A stretch of DNA of 41,263 nucleotides from Gammaproteobacteria bacterium (GCA_003514305.1 DORE01000120.1:1-41263); one strand, 5' to 3'. Positions 8,804 to 18,610 are shown, numbered from the stretch's first letter. Numbers and translations are program-made. The notes: generated by a model not told the origin, from the sequence alone.

Positions 8804-9382
8804 TTAGAGATTGATCGAGTGTTCTTCGATTCGGAGGGTGCTGCCCTCTTGTGTCACGATCGATGGAACAAACTGCAGTGAGAGACGGTCGCGAACAGGA
8901 GGGGTAAGAATGAAAACAGGGCGCTGCAAAGCCATGGCGATATCCCGGTAATCACCTGAGGTGATCATGACCATATCCGTGGATTTCAGGTGAACCTGTG
9001 CCCAGGCAAGGTCATCTTTTGAGATAAACATAAGCCGCTGGGGAAGACGAACATGCTCCAGGGGATTAAATTGGAATCCCTTTGGATAGATGATTTGCCC
9101 ATTTTGGTCCTTAACATCGAATTCGGCCGTGTAATAAGGAATGTGGTACCGAATGCGGTCTTCCCGCGCGCGAGGCAGAGACACGGCTTGCGCGGCAGCA
9201 TTGCGCGCAACACCGTCACTCATCACTGTTTCCCAATCAACTTGAGCCACCTTGCTCTGGATCTCAGTCAGTGCATCCGGTTCAACAATCTCATAGGTGC
9301 GCCCAAGAACTTGGGATTCGGCGGCAATCAGGGATCCGGCAAGACAGCTACTGATTACTGTTATAAAAATCCGTAACACCAT
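8804..9382 (-). CDS. traW: TraW, pilus assembly protein
   Basis: TraW is a periplasmic partner of TrbC in F-type pilus assembly. The ATG at 9382 follows AAGGGA and opens a signal peptide (MVLRIFITVISSCLAGSLIA), giving 192 residues against 210 in F. Family features are the early LGRTYEIVEPD, the middle YPKGFQFNPLEHV and the late MITSGDYRD segment. It begins inside the traN-C end (35-base overlap) and ends just before the TATAT boxes. A TTG at 9400 is possible but lacks a ribosome site. Confidence 0.93.
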   Translation of the reverse strand: MVLRIFITVISSCLAGSLIAAESQVLGRTYEIVEPDALTEIQSKVAQVDWETVMSDGVARNAAAQAVSLPRAREDRIRYHIPYYTAEFDVKDQNGQIIYPKGFQFNPLEHVRLPQRLMFISKDDLAWAQVHLKSTDMVMITSGDYRDIAMALQRPVFILTPPVRDRLSLQFVPSIVTQEGSTLRIEEHSINL

Positions 9383-10820
9383 TAGAAATCTTCCCTTCAA
9401 TTTGAGTCATGGTGTCTGGTACCAGGTCACCGTAATATTCGCTGAAATCGATCTTAGAAAAGTCGATTGATTGGAACTCCTCGGGTGTCAGCCCGCGACA
9501 GTTCGGAGCTTCCGGGGTACCGAAGCCGGCCACAGAGTTGAGCTGCGCTCGGCCTTGTTGATGGATGATGCGACCCATTTTCGAATTGAAACAGCAATAC
9601 GATTTTGCTTTTTGGACGCACCCAACAAATTCCCATTCTTCCCGGCAGTATTCTCCAATCTCGTAGCAAAACCCTGAGCCATTAAGAACACCCGTTTCCG
9701 TAGATGTTTGATCGCAGGACTGTGTGAAGTAGTCGATTACAGCGCCGACCATGGCCGTTGGATCTACGACTACGCCATAGTTTGACATGACATCCCCAGC
9801 CACCGTGGCCGCCGCATTCGCCGCCACCATCGTAGGTGCGCCGGCGGCCAACGCAGCTTCATACTCCGATTTGCCCTGCGTAATCGAGTCGTAGACTGAA
9901 GTAATCATCTGGGTCGGGGAACCAGAGTCGCCGGTGTCATCCGCAAGCACTTTGCCTGTGTTTTTGCAGCAATTCTGGAACGCGGTAGATACTCCTGCTT
10001 TATCACACCTCATTGCTCTACCTGCAAAAATCATCATCTGTCCCAGGCAGGTTCCATCGGCTGCGGTCGTGCCATCGTCCTGATACATTCCAGTATCGAT
10101 GTCGTCGACCACCGGCACTTGGGTTGCCAGATCAACACAGGCATTGGGGCTGCACTGTTGTTGTCCGGCGGCGTTTTCCATGCAGGAATAGCTGTTACCT
10201 AAAGGGCAGGCGTGTTGGGTTTCTAGGGCGCAGGTTTCAGATGTGGTAGAGAAAGAAACTTGTCCGCCTGTTTGTGAGGGGAGGCCCCCAGTGTAATTGT
10301 CAGTGATCTGGATTGTGCCGACTAAACCGTTTGCACAGCTTGGGGTGGTCACTAGGTTCACAAGCGTTGTGCCCAGGAAGTTGGTACCGGATAGGCTCGG
10401 GGCGTCCCAAGTTGTGGAACCAGTAGCACTGATCGGATTGTTGTTTGTGCAAATGCTGTCGAAATCGAGCGTTGGGATCTGTGCGACCAAGCCAGTGGGG
10501 CCTGATGTTACGGCACCAGTCTTGAGATCGAATCCGACCGTGAAGGACCCGAATTGCCGAGCGACTTTCACATCAAAATTCAAAGCAACCGGGTTCGTGC
10601 AGACCATTTGTTGACTTGAGCTACAGTCAACGGCGGAAATTGGACATAGCGCTCCCCCGCTTGGCGATTCAAAACATGAAGCCGTCTCACCTGGTTGGCC
10701 AAGATCACCATTCATATTGAGATCTTGGCCACAGGACCAGTTGGCCGCATAAACTGAGCCGAGAGGGAGAAAGAGGCTTAAAAGTCCAATTAAAGCGGGT
10801 TGGCTGTGCCTGAACTGCAT
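9348..10820 (-). CDS. traN: TraN C-terminal protein (second of a split TraN)
   Basis: TraN is the cysteine-rich outer-membrane adhesin that stabilises mating pairs. This 490-residue protein holds the most conserved C-terminal part: FQNCCKN, YCREEWEFVGCVQKAKSYCCFNSKMGRII, and the ending NCRGLTPEEFQSIDFSKIDFSEYYGD. It has its own signal peptide (to about residue 25, SVYA/ANW) and its own AAGGGA ribosome site inside the preceding gene. It therefore looks like a separately made and exported protein rather than a simple frameshift product. It overlaps the upstream traN half by 31 bases. Confidence 0.85.
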   Translation of the reverse strand: MQFRHSQPALIGLLSLFLPLGSVYAANWSCGQDLNMNGDLGQPGETASCFESPSGGALCPISAVDCSSSQQMVCTNPVALNFDVKVARQFGSFTVGFDLKTGAVTSGPTGLVAQIPTLDFDSICTNNNPISATGSTTWDAPSLSGTNFLGTTLVNLVTTPSCANGLVGTIQITDNYTGGLPSQTGGQVSFSTTSETCALETQHACPLGNSYSCMENAAGQQQCSPNACVDLATQVPVVDDIDTGMYQDDGTTAADGTCLGQMMIFAGRAMRCDKAGVSTAFQNCCKNTGKVLADDTGDSGSPTQMITSVYDSITQGKSEYEAALAAGAPTMVAANAAATVAGDVMSNYGVVVDPTAMVGAVIDYFTQSCDQTSTETGVLNGSGFCYEIGEYCREEWEFVGCVQKAKSYCCFNSKMGRIIHQQGRAQLNSVAGFGTPEAPNCRGLTPEEFQSIDFSKIDFSEYYGDLVPDTMTQIEGKISNGVTDFYNSNQ

Positions 10821-12724
10821 ATCGTATCCCTTGATGCTTGGCGAACGGCCTGCAATGTTGCTGCGGCTTCTGCGAATTCATTAAGACATCCACACGATTG
10901 AACGACTGTCTCTCCGGGTCCAGCCGGACAAACGCCAGCGGAACACTCGTGGAAGAAGTAATCGAAGGTGTTGGGGTCTGTGCGGTTCTCCTGCACGACG
11001 CCGTTCTGAACCGCGTCAGTTGCTAAGCGCGGCTTTCTGGTCTTGCATGCCTGTGTGCAGGCAGGCACTGAAACCTCTTCCAGAACAGAAAGGCTTTCTG
11101 TCGGCGTCAGAACACTACCGTTAGACTGCTTCAAATAGTCTTGATAGCCAGTGTTCGTGGTGCTTGCTTGAACGTTGTCAGCCCGTTCGAGGGCGTCATC
11201 GAAGTCGTATGTACCGGTGACCTGACAGCGATATTTGCGCGTTTTTTGCCACCAGGGGCGTGTAGGTGTAAACGAGCAGGTTGAACCATTGATCACTTGG
11301 GTGGACGGCAACGGAGTAAGACCGGTATTGACGAAATTCTGATATGTCCAAACCCCGTCCACTTGTTCTTCCATGAGTGTGCATTCAGGGTCACTTTGGT
11401 ATGCACTACAGCTGTTTGAAATGGTGTCAGGTTTGAGTTTACAGTCGGTATCGACCTTTATTTTTGCGAGCGCGTAGCCTTCGCCATTCCCCGTAACTTC
11501 CACTCTAATTTTGAAGTCGACGGGTCCACCCGTCAGATAACTCTTAAAGTCGACATTTGGCGAGCGGACCCAGTTGGTTGAGAGCTCGCAAGCACCCGGT
11601 GGTCGTCCGGTACCCGTCCAGTTTCCGTAGGGGCCATTCCAAAGCAGGTCGGCATCGGCGTAGATCTGCATCCAGTCATCGAATTTTGCGTAGTTGATTT
11701 TTGCTTCCAAAATCCGGCTTGGGTCCAAGACATTGAATTGAACCTGGCGCTCATACATTCTGCAGCTACCGGCCCAATAGTTGTCGCCAACTTGCCCTAA
11801 TGAAAGCTGAAGGCAATCTGGGCCGCATGGAAAAATGTTTCCAGAACCGCCGGCATATTCAATGATGTCGTTCAGTGTGACTTCTTCCACTGGCACGTTC
11901 CGGGTTATTTGGCAGGTTTTGATTTGGACAGGGTCCGCTGTAGCGGCCGGAGATGTCGTAATCAAATTAAATTCCGGATCAGCGGCAGAGGCGGAGAAAG
12001 CATCGCTGGCGAGGTTACCCGGCGTGCTGTTGTAGGCTTTCAGCATTGGCGAGCCCGCAGCGCAGTCACCGGCCTTCTGTGCGTAAAACTTAATCATCGG
12101 CCCGGTCACACCCACTTCGGAAACCGTGAGATAGTCCATTTGCGATGTCAGCGCACCGGTTGCGCCTCCCCCCAAATCATTAAGGACTTTGTCCAAGTTG
12201 CTCATAACTAGGCCACTCCCGCATGAGTTATTCACGCAATAGCAGCCGCCCAGCTTGTTTAGGGGAATCGGGGTCATGCCGATTTCGCCTGAGCCATTCA
12301 CCACCCAAGACAGTCCCGAGCAGTTGTCCCAGGTCCCTGCGTTACACGAAACAGCTCCGTTTGCACATACACCGGACACCGGAACCCCTGGTGTAAATAC
12401 CCGATCAATCGTGCCGTCCAGGTCGCTATCTTGAGAGACCGTTAAGGTGCCAATGTCACCGCTGGCCGAGGGTGCAACGAATATTTCCAAAAACTTCTGA
12501 GAGCCGCTGCAGCCCAAATTGGCATCGAAGCTCTGGCCATCGAACGTCTTCATGGCGTCGGCAGACATCAGAGGTGTAGTGAAGTTCTGTTGGATGGCTT
12601 CGGCGCTTCCGTAGCTGCTTCTAGCATTGCCCACAGTGGTCTCGGCCTCAGTGACGGATGCCGGATCTGCCGATACAAATCCCGGTAAAAGTCCTATGAG
12701 GACGAGCAGAATCCAGCGATCCAT
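10790..12724 (-). CDS. traN: TraN N-terminal-type protein (first of a split TraN)
   Basis: This is a 644-residue exported, cysteine-rich protein. The signal peptide is MDRWILLVLIGLLPGFVSA, with GGAG upstream of the ATG. The middle contains FDDWMQIYADADLLWNGPYG and the VEVTGNGEGYALAKIKV strand region, phrases shared with the N-terminal and central parts of long TraN proteins. The conserved TraN C-terminal cysteine block is absent and is supplied by the next gene. It starts one base inside the traC stop. It is probably the receptor-facing half; whether the two halves associate in the outer membrane is unknown. Confidence 0.75.
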   Translation of the reverse strand: MDRWILLVLIGLLPGFVSADPASVTEAETTVGNARSSYGSAEAIQQNFTTPLMSADAMKTFDGQSFDANLGCSGSQKFLEIFVAPSASGDIGTLTVSQDSDLDGTIDRVFTPGVPVSGVCANGAVSCNAGTWDNCSGLSWVVNGSGEIGMTPIPLNKLGGCYCVNNSCGSGLVMSNLDKVLNDLGGGATGALTSQMDYLTVSEVGVTGPMIKFYAQKAGDCAAGSPMLKAYNSTPGNLASDAFSASAADPEFNLITTSPAATADPVQIKTCQITRNVPVEEVTLNDIIEYAGGSGNIFPCGPDCLQLSLGQVGDNYWAGSCRMYERQVQFNVLDPSRILEAKINYAKFDDWMQIYADADLLWNGPYGNWTGTGRPPGACELSTNWVRSPNVDFKSYLTGGPVDFKIRVEVTGNGEGYALAKIKVDTDCKLKPDTISNSCSAYQSDPECTLMEEQVDGVWTYQNFVNTGLTPLPSTQVINGSTCSFTPTRPWWQKTRKYRCQVTGTYDFDDALERADNVQASTTNTGYQDYLKQSNGSVLTPTESLSVLEEVSVPACTQACKTRKPRLATDAVQNGVVQENRTDPNTFDYFFHECSAGVCPAGPGETVVQSCGCLNEFAEAAATLQAVRQASRDTICSSGTANPL

Positions 12725-15225
12725 TAAAGTGGCACTCCGGATAGTTTGGACACCGCCTGAGCTGGCGTCATACCCTGAGCAATCAGTGCGTTATATTTGG
12801 CAACCTCCTTGCCGTCGGACGTTGCGATCCAGTGATTCCAGGGATCCACAGACAGCCTGCCGATACCCCGGCCAAACGGCGTATCAAAGAAGATCTCAGA
12901 GTATTTGGGTTTGTTGGCTTTTACGGAGGTCAGGAGATCGACAGCCAGGCCCTCGTAGTCGAGAACCCCTTCATCTACAGCCTTCGCGTAGTCCTCGCAT
13001 TCAAGGTAAAACTTGAATGCAGCGTTATTCTTGATGACCTGTCCGACAGGGCCGAATTTCCGGAGATCCAGCGGACTCTGCGTAACAATGCCAAAGGCCC
13101 CGGAGTACTTGCGGGCGCGGCGATAGCCCTCTTCAATCAGGTTGCCGAGTCGGTTGTTCTCCTCCCCCCGGGAATCTGAAAAGTATCGCCAGGCCTCTTC
13201 GAACAGCACGAAGCGTTGTTCGGAGCGATCGGAAAGGTAAAGATCCTGGGTGACCGAGTTCATCACCTGCATAATCACCACGTTGAACAGCTCGGCTTGA
13301 CCTGAAAGCTTTTCAAGCTCCAGGACTACGAAACCATCGTTCGAAATATCGAATCCGCCGGCGCCATTGAAAAAACGCCCGTACACGCCTTTCGTCGTGA
13401 AATCGTGCAGGTTGAAGGCGAGTTCGTGAGCCTTGGAGACCGCACTAGGCAGCGGTTCGCCCTGGTCAGAGGCGAGTTTTGGATAAGACTTCAAGTAGTG
13501 TTGAACAGCATCGATTCCGTTGACGATGTCGCCGCGGTCTGCAGTCCAACGAACGGCTTCCTTGATCAACGTCCATTCCGTTTCGTGCAGCGCTTGGCGA
13601 GAAGCGGAATATGCCATTTCAGCGAGGATGTTGGCGGTGGTCATGAGGTCCGCGTTTCGGTCATCCTCATCCTTGGAGTTGGTGTTGAACGGATTGATCG
13701 TGATCCGCTCTTTGCCGAAATCCATAAACCGGCCGCCGACCATATCGCATTGCTTCTGAAGGCTGTAACCAATGTCGGTTACTCGAACCAATGAGCCTGC
13801 AGCGTAATAGTTTTTGCAGAGATCGTTGAGCGTGTAGGACTTGCCCGCACCCGAACCGGCGGCAATGAGGAAGTTATGGTTGGGTGCTCGCTTGTCGAAC
13901 ACGTCCATGCCGACCAGCTGCCCTTTGCGCCCGACGTAGAGTAGGGCGGGGTCGCTGGATCCTCGAAAATCGCCTTGAATGGGCATGAAACGAGCCACGG
14001 CGCTCAGTGGCGCGTAGAAATGTCGGTCTAGCAAGCCGATGTTTTTATCGATGTCATAGAGACCGAACGGCAATGAGGCAATCAGCATCGGTTTCTCAAG
14101 CACCGATTCTTCCTGCATCACGAAATCTTTGGATTCCCAGAGTCGACGGGCGCGCGACACCGAATCAATGCATTCAGCTTCGGTATCTCCGAGGATGACC
14201 AAGGATGGAATGATTGTCATAAACCGTTCCGATTCGAGCTTGTCCAGAGCCCAGCTAAACTCCTCAGTTCTTTTCTGAATGGCCTTTGCAAAAGAGCCTG
14301 TGCCTTTTTGCGCCATGGTGGCGCTGGCCTTTTGGTGCAGAGAGGTTTTTATGTCTTCGAAAACAATGTTCAGGCTGAAAATAAAAGGCGTGGTTATCTG
14401 ATCGGGATCATCCGGTGCGCCCATTACGCCACCGGTCAGGGTGTTGGTGGTGAAGGTATCGATGGATTTTGCGTTAACCTTTGGCGTAATCACTCGACCA
14501 AAGCGCTTGCCCAAGCGAAAGGGTTTTTCGCCACCTGAGAACTCAATTTTGGTTTCAGCATTGATGATCTGCTTTCGCAGCGGAAGGCGGGAATCAACAT
14601 TGCCGTTCGGATCGGCGTCGGCATCGTTGAAAAACTGCCGTGCCCAGGCAACTAGATGATTTGCCCCCATCCGCGCTGGCGCAAGATGGGCGGCTTGCAA
14701 GGTTTCTTCAGCGATCGACAGCACTTCACTTGATAGAGGTTTCACAGTCTTGATGCAGACAAACGCTCGCCAATTTCGAACGGGAATGCCGTGATAGCAC
14801 CGCATTCCCTTAGTGCCGGCTTTTAGGAAGCTGGTGTATTGCTCAATGGATTTCTGGAGCAGAGGAGTTCGGCGCTGTTTGTTGCGCGAATAGGCCTGAA
14901 GGATGCCGTTCACATTGTGATCAGGCGCCAGCATGATTTGGATCTGGGTTCTTTTCGGGTAAGTGACCGATAAAAACGTTTCTAATTGTTTAAGGTCACG
15001 CCCGCCCAAAAAGGTGAGAGGGCAGATCTCGAAAAGGTAGCCGTAGCGGTTATCCAGGGTCTGGAAGGCGCCAAGCTCTTCATCGAAATTTACCCATGGT
15101 AAAAAGTCAGAAAATTTGTTTCGGCGAAGCTCTTGCTCAAGGTCCCTGTGCGTGATGCCGCCATTGTCGCCAACGATCAACGACCAGATTCTTGAGAGGG
15201 GGCCTACTTTCTCTTCAGCGTTCAT
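12724..15225 (-). CDS. traC: TraC, VirB4-family secretion ATPase
   Basis: TraC is the cytoplasmic ATPase that powers pilus assembly on the inner face of the channel. Its 833 residues compare with 875 in F TraC. The N-terminal VirB4/TraC domain covers about residues 30-400. Walker A is GSGAGKS at 457-463, Walker B is FVLFEEAW at 672-679, and a TQSPLDLRKFG-type motif follows. It overlaps traV upstream by four bases (ATGA) and touches traN downstream by one base. Confidence 0.96.
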   Translation of the reverse strand: MNAEEKVGPLSRIWSLIVGDNGGITHRDLEQELRRNKFSDFLPWVNFDEELGAFQTLDNRYGYLFEICPLTFLGGRDLKQLETFLSVTYPKRTQIQIMLAPDHNVNGILQAYSRNKQRRTPLLQKSIEQYTSFLKAGTKGMRCYHGIPVRNWRAFVCIKTVKPLSSEVLSIAEETLQAAHLAPARMGANHLVAWARQFFNDADADPNGNVDSRLPLRKQIINAETKIEFSGGEKPFRLGKRFGRVITPKVNAKSIDTFTTNTLTGGVMGAPDDPDQITTPFIFSLNIVFEDIKTSLHQKASATMAQKGTGSFAKAIQKRTEEFSWALDKLESERFMTIIPSLVILGDTEAECIDSVSRARRLWESKDFVMQEESVLEKPMLIASLPFGLYDIDKNIGLLDRHFYAPLSAVARFMPIQGDFRGSSDPALLYVGRKGQLVGMDVFDKRAPNHNFLIAAGSGAGKSYTLNDLCKNYYAAGSLVRVTDIGYSLQKQCDMVGGRFMDFGKERITINPFNTNSKDEDDRNADLMTTANILAEMAYSASRQALHETEWTLIKEAVRWTADRGDIVNGIDAVQHYLKSYPKLASDQGEPLPSAVSKAHELAFNLHDFTTKGVYGRFFNGAGGFDISNDGFVVLELEKLSGQAELFNVVIMQVMNSVTQDLYLSDRSEQRFVLFEEAWRYFSDSRGEENNRLGNLIEEGYRRARKYSGAFGIVTQSPLDLRKFGPVGQVIKNNAAFKFYLECEDYAKAVDEGVLDYEGLAVDLLTSVKANKPKYSEIFFDTPFGRGIGRLSVDPWNHWIATSDGKEVAKYNALIAQGMTPAQAVSKLSGVPL

Positions 15226-15812
15226 TGGTTGCTCCCTTGCACCTGGTCAATCAGAGAGTCAGTAAGCTCCGGCTTCTTATAAAGGTATTGGCCCATAACG
15301 AAACGCGGTTCCTCGACAATGCTGTATACGAATCGGGGCATGTATAGCCGGTTGCGTTTCAGTTCACTGGAGTAGGGAAGAATCATGGTGCGGACTGAGC
15401 GCGGAGGTTTGATCATAGGCGTCCGAGGCGCCTGAATCATGGTTCCAAGCTGATCATAAACCTGGTCGCGGTAGCCGCTGTATGCTGACTGAGGGGGCGC
15501 AAAAGAAGGATCTTCTGTGTGAGAGGGCGTCGGCGCGTCATAGGATGTCGACACAGCGATTGGTTGCTCCTTTACACGCTGGGATCCAGCCAACTTGTTT
15601 TTTCGCTCCGCTCTAGCTTGCCGCGCTTGCTCGGACGCCCTGGTCATGTGCGGATACTTTTCTACCCCTGTCACCGCCTCCTCATAAGCATCTTCGACAG
15701 AGATACATTTTCCAAAGTTGTCCTGTAGGTTGCAGGAGAACTCGTTTTCATAAGGCACCAGAGAACAGCCGCCCAAGAGGCTAACCGCTAACAGCAGAGT
15801 AAATTTTTTCAT
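15222..15812 (-). CDS. traV: TraV, outer-membrane lipoprotein (VirB7-like)
   Basis: TraV is a lipoprotein that anchors the TraK secretin and TraB to the outer membrane in the core complex. The lipobox is clear: MKKFTLLLAVSLLGGC with lipidated Cys16. Two further cysteines in the FSCNLQDNFGKC segment match the family. It has 196 residues, slightly longer than F TraV (171), with a Pro/Ser/Thr-rich middle that would span periplasm. It is coupled to traB (shared base at 15812) and traC (four-base overlap). Confidence 0.93.
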   Translation of the reverse strand: MKKFTLLLAVSLLGGCSLVPYENEFSCNLQDNFGKCISVEDAYEEAVTGVEKYPHMTRASEQARQARAERKNKLAGSQRVKEQPIAVSTSYDAPTPSHTEDPSFAPPQSAYSGYRDQVYDQLGTMIQAPRTPMIKPPRSVRTMILPYSSELKRNRLYMPRFVYSIVEEPRFVMGQYLYKKPELTDSLIDQVQGSNQ

Positions 15813-16987
15813 TAGCCTTTCTCCATAATGCTGAGATCCGTTCCTTTCTGGATGACCACGGTCAGCCTTTTGGCTGCGCCGACCTCAATGATGGGAACGG
15901 TTTGTTTTGCGAGATCCAAAAACAGTTTTTGGACGGCTTCAGAGCCAGACTTGAGAGCTTGACCGCCGGCGGATTGAACGATTGAGTCTGTGTCGACGAT
16001 TTGTGTTGTTCCAAGCGCCGAAGTCGAGGTTGTAGCAGCCGCACCCGCAATGCCGTTTCCTGCTCCCTCGAAGAGGCCTGCGACGATCATCCGCATTACA
16101 TGAGCGCCCATCTTTGAAACAACTGGACCGGTAAGCCCGCGCACGCCGTCACTGTCAGCGACGAACCCCTGAACTGGCTGATCAATGACCGCTGTTCCAT
16201 CCAGGCTCATGCAGGAAAGACTGACCAGCTGAAGGTTTACACGCTCCTGAGCGAGATTTGCCGTCGCATTGGCGATGACAAAGCAGCCTTTCAGGTTGGC
16301 TTTGACACTGTTTGGAAGCACCGCCGGCGCCTGAACCCGAAGCATTACAGGCTCAGGGTTTGCGTCACCTAGTTCCGAAGTAAGGGCACGAATACCAGTC
16401 AGCAGAATTGCAGGCATGTGGCTGGGTGGCATGTAGATCGAATTCTTTTTTTTTGAAACTGTCTCCGGTTGAAAGGCAGCACCAGGGGCACGGCCAATAC
16501 CGCCGACAATTCTCGCTTCAACCGGAATATCGTTGAGGGAGGATTCGGACGCGCTATAACTGGGAACATAGGTTGGAGGCTCCGGATAAGATACTTCGCC
16601 TCCGCCTTCCGGGGCTTCGAAGTCGGAAAGGGGATTCACCATTTCCTCTTTTTCGGTTTCTTCACCCTGACCCTGCCGCTTCAAATCGTTCTGAGAGGTC
16701 TCAAGCGCCGCAAGCAGAGAGTCATATTGGCGTTGTCGACGCTCCATTTCGGCTAGTGTCTCGCCGACGTGCTTCAAATCCTTGTCTACTTTTGCACGGA
16801 TGTCGTCTTCCAGGAGATCGGCACCTAGAGATAGGTCTGTCGTTTCAACCTCTTTGACTGGCTCTTTTTCGTCTTGACCGGAGGCATAGTAAACGAACAG
16901 CAAGAGAGCGAGGAAACCAGCGGCAATGCTATATTTCCGGTACTTGAGTCTGTCTTCGGCTCCGAGGCCATTCCACCAAGTCTTCAT
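15812..16987 (-). CDS. traB: TraB, VirB10-like core complex protein
   Basis: TraB spans both membranes in the type IV secretion core complex. It has a short cytoplasmic start, one membrane helix at about residues 21-41, a coiled-coil stretch (about 60-105) and a linker rich in Pro, Glu and Ser (about 105-150). The C-terminal VirB10-like beta-barrel domain includes the CFVIANATANLAQERV region and the late antenna-like helix GAHVMRMIVAGLFEGAG. It has 391 residues against 475 in F, mainly because of a shorter linker. It touches traK and traV by one base each. Confidence 0.94.
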   Translation of the reverse strand: MKTWWNGLGAEDRLKYRKYSIAAGFLALLLFVYYASGQDEKEPVKEVETTDLSLGADLLEDDIRAKVDKDLKHVGETLAEMERRQRQYDSLLAALETSQNDLKRQGQGEETEKEEMVNPLSDFEAPEGGGEVSYPEPPTYVPSYSASESSLNDIPVEARIVGGIGRAPGAAFQPETVSKKKNSIYMPPSHMPAILLTGIRALTSELGDANPEPVMLRVQAPAVLPNSVKANLKGCFVIANATANLAQERVNLQLVSLSCMSLDGTAVIDQPVQGFVADSDGVRGLTGPVVSKMGAHVMRMIVAGLFEGAGNGIAGAAATTSTSALGTTQIVDTDSIVQSAGGQALKSGSEAVQKLFLDLAKQTVPIIEVGAAKRLTVVIQKGTDLSIMEKG

Positions 16988-17739
16988 CAGAAGCCCTCCT
17001 TAGAGACCACAAACAAACGGCCTACTTGGCCAGGTTCCAAGCTCAGCGGATCCATGGTTACCGCAAAGATCGATTCGCCAATGGCCGAGCTCAGGAAATC
17101 CGTCTCGCTGAAGGTGGTCGTGGTGCTGGTTCTGACCAAAAACTCTTTTAAGGAAAGCCCCAACCCATCCACTCGAATAGTCCGGCGCAACGCGAGTTGT
17201 GTGTTTGGCGTGCCGGCGGTCATGCGGGACACCCATTCACTGTTCGTGTTTGTGCTGACCGAAAAGCTGTCCGGGATGTCGTCCTCAAGGGCCGCCATAG
17301 TCAGATAGACTGCGCGCTCTTCATCGGGAAGGGGAGAGAGCAGTTCCTGGTTGTCTTTGATGCGGTTTTTCGCGCCTGTAGAAAGGCGGATTGTTTGCCC
17401 GGGAATGTCCTTTGGAGACACCATTAAGGTGTAAATCTCGCCGGCGCAAACCAGATAGAACTCGGATCGCGCTGAAACATATTCCTGGTGCAGCCCATCA
17501 TCCTGAATCAGAAATTTGATGAAGCTATTATTCCCGTTGTTCTCAACCACGATCCCTTTCTCTTGAGAGAAAAAAGCATCGTTAATTGCACCGTCGACAC
17601 AGGTAACTCTGTTGATGTCTCGATTGGACATTTCCACTGGTGTGACAACATCAGGCTTCACAACCTGGGTGTGAGCAAGCGCCGGCAAGCTTACTAACAT
17701 CACGGCCAGTGCCGCGTTGAAAAATTGTTTATTAAGCAT
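16987..17739 (-). CDS. traK: TraK, VirB9-like secretin
   Basis: TraK forms the outer-membrane ring with TraV and TraB. It has 250 residues (F: 242) and a signal peptide to about residue 22 (VSLPALAHT). The N-terminal domain contains INRVTCVDGAIND. The C-terminal domain includes LVRTSTTTTFSETDF and ends LEPGQVGRLFVVSKEGF, which is diagnostic of the family. It starts eight bases before the traE stop. Confidence 0.93.
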   Translation of the reverse strand: MLNKQFFNAALAVMLVSLPALAHTQVVKPDVVTPVEMSNRDINRVTCVDGAINDAFFSQEKGIVVENNGNNSFIKFLIQDDGLHQEYVSARSEFYLVCAGEIYTLMVSPKDIPGQTIRLSTGAKNRIKDNQELLSPLPDEERAVYLTMAALEDDIPDSFSVSTNTNSEWVSRMTAGTPNTQLALRRTIRVDGLGLSLKEFLVRTSTTTTFSETDFLSSAIGESIFAVTMDPLSLEPGQVGRLFVVSKEGF

Positions 17740-18313
17740 CGTTCGATACCTCCTTGATGCCGGTAAGCCAAAATCTTCCTTGCTCGAATGAATAAGAGAT
17801 CTGGTAGGTGACGTTTTCCGTGCTGGTCACCGAGTCACCAACAATCCGCTTTTTCACGCCAGCAACGTGAATGGTGTCGTCGCCTACTTTTTTAATGTCT
17901 CGATTACCGCGCCATTGAACGACATAGGAGACTGTCGGGTAGCGCTCAATACCATCTGCCAGTCGGGTAAATAGATCGCGATAACGGGAGTATTCGTCGG
18001 GGTGAATGAGTGGCAACAACTCATTCAGCTGCCTTCTGGCAGTGGCGGCTGAAAGGTCGCCCGCCATATGAACGATGTAACGACTCATCGAGCGCAAGTA
18101 ATCATCAGATGCCGTGGATCCTGATATAACGAAGTCGCCTTGCCCACCAATGGGGATCAGGTGAACGCGTTGTTCATCTAGCTTCGATGAAATTGTGGCT
18201 GTCTGAAGACCAGCAAAAATCACCACTGCCACAAACCCAAATTTGAGCAGCCGGTTTTCGGCAAAGACATTGCTCGAATCCTGGACAAACAGATTGGAGA
18301 AGAGACTTTTCAT
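17732..18313 (-). CDS. traE: TraE, VirB8-like inner-membrane protein
   Basis: TraE is a bitopic inner-membrane protein of the F-type scaffold. A short cytoplasmic start is followed by one membrane helix (about residues 25-45, FGFVAVVIFAGLQTATI), then a periplasmic VirB8/NTF2-like domain. The family segment SDDYLRSMSRYIVHMAGDLSAA is present near residues 69-90. It has 193 residues (F: 188). It lies four bases after traL and overlaps traK. Confidence 0.93.
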   Translation of the reverse strand: MKSLFSNLFVQDSSNVFAENRLLKFGFVAVVIFAGLQTATISSKLDEQRVHLIPIGGQGDFVISGSTASDDYLRSMSRYIVHMAGDLSAATARRQLNELLPLIHPDEYSRYRDLFTRLADGIERYPTVSYVVQWRGNRDIKKVGDDTIHVAGVKKRIVGDSVTSTENVTYQISYSFEQGRFWLTGIKEVSNDA

Positions 18314-18316
18314 GGG

Positions 18317-18586
18317 TCACTCGTGAAATTTGGTGGCAGTGGGAACGGGATAGCCTTTGAGTTCAAAGAACCCGTTGGCATAGGCCAGATGGCTGAACCA
18401 GCCTCGGGCGCGTTTTCGTTTCATAGGAATAAGGAGGGCCGGACCAATGAACAGCGTTATCCAGGCGAGGCCACCAAAGATGGCGGCGCCAAGATAAAAA
18501 ATCACGATGATCGCCATTTCATGCGCGTCAAACCAAAGGACTTGAAGCGGCTGATGAAGGTAAATCGGTAGTCGTGATTCGTTCAT
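18317..18586 (-). CDS. traL: TraL, VirB3-like inner-membrane protein
   Basis: TraL is a small inner-membrane protein of the pilus machine. Its 89 residues compare with 91 in F. It has a strong GGAGG ribosome site. The start YLHQPLQVLWFDAHEMAIIVIF is typical, followed by two membrane segments (about 25-40 and 44-58), then PMKRKRARGWFSHLAYANGF and a LKGYPVPTATKFHE ending. It lies 24 bases after traA. Confidence 0.94.
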   Translation of the reverse strand: MNESRLPIYLHQPLQVLWFDAHEMAIIVIFYLGAAIFGGLAWITLFIGPALLIPMKRKRARGWFSHLAYANGFFELKGYPVPTATKFHE

Positions 18587-18610
18587 GGTCGGCCTCCGGT
18601 CTTTGCTCGC

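Noticed and set aside
10790..10820. Possible sequencing frameshift creating the two traN genes.
   Set aside because: The second gene has its own ribosome site and a convincing signal peptide, which a chance frameshift would not supply; still listed as a test.
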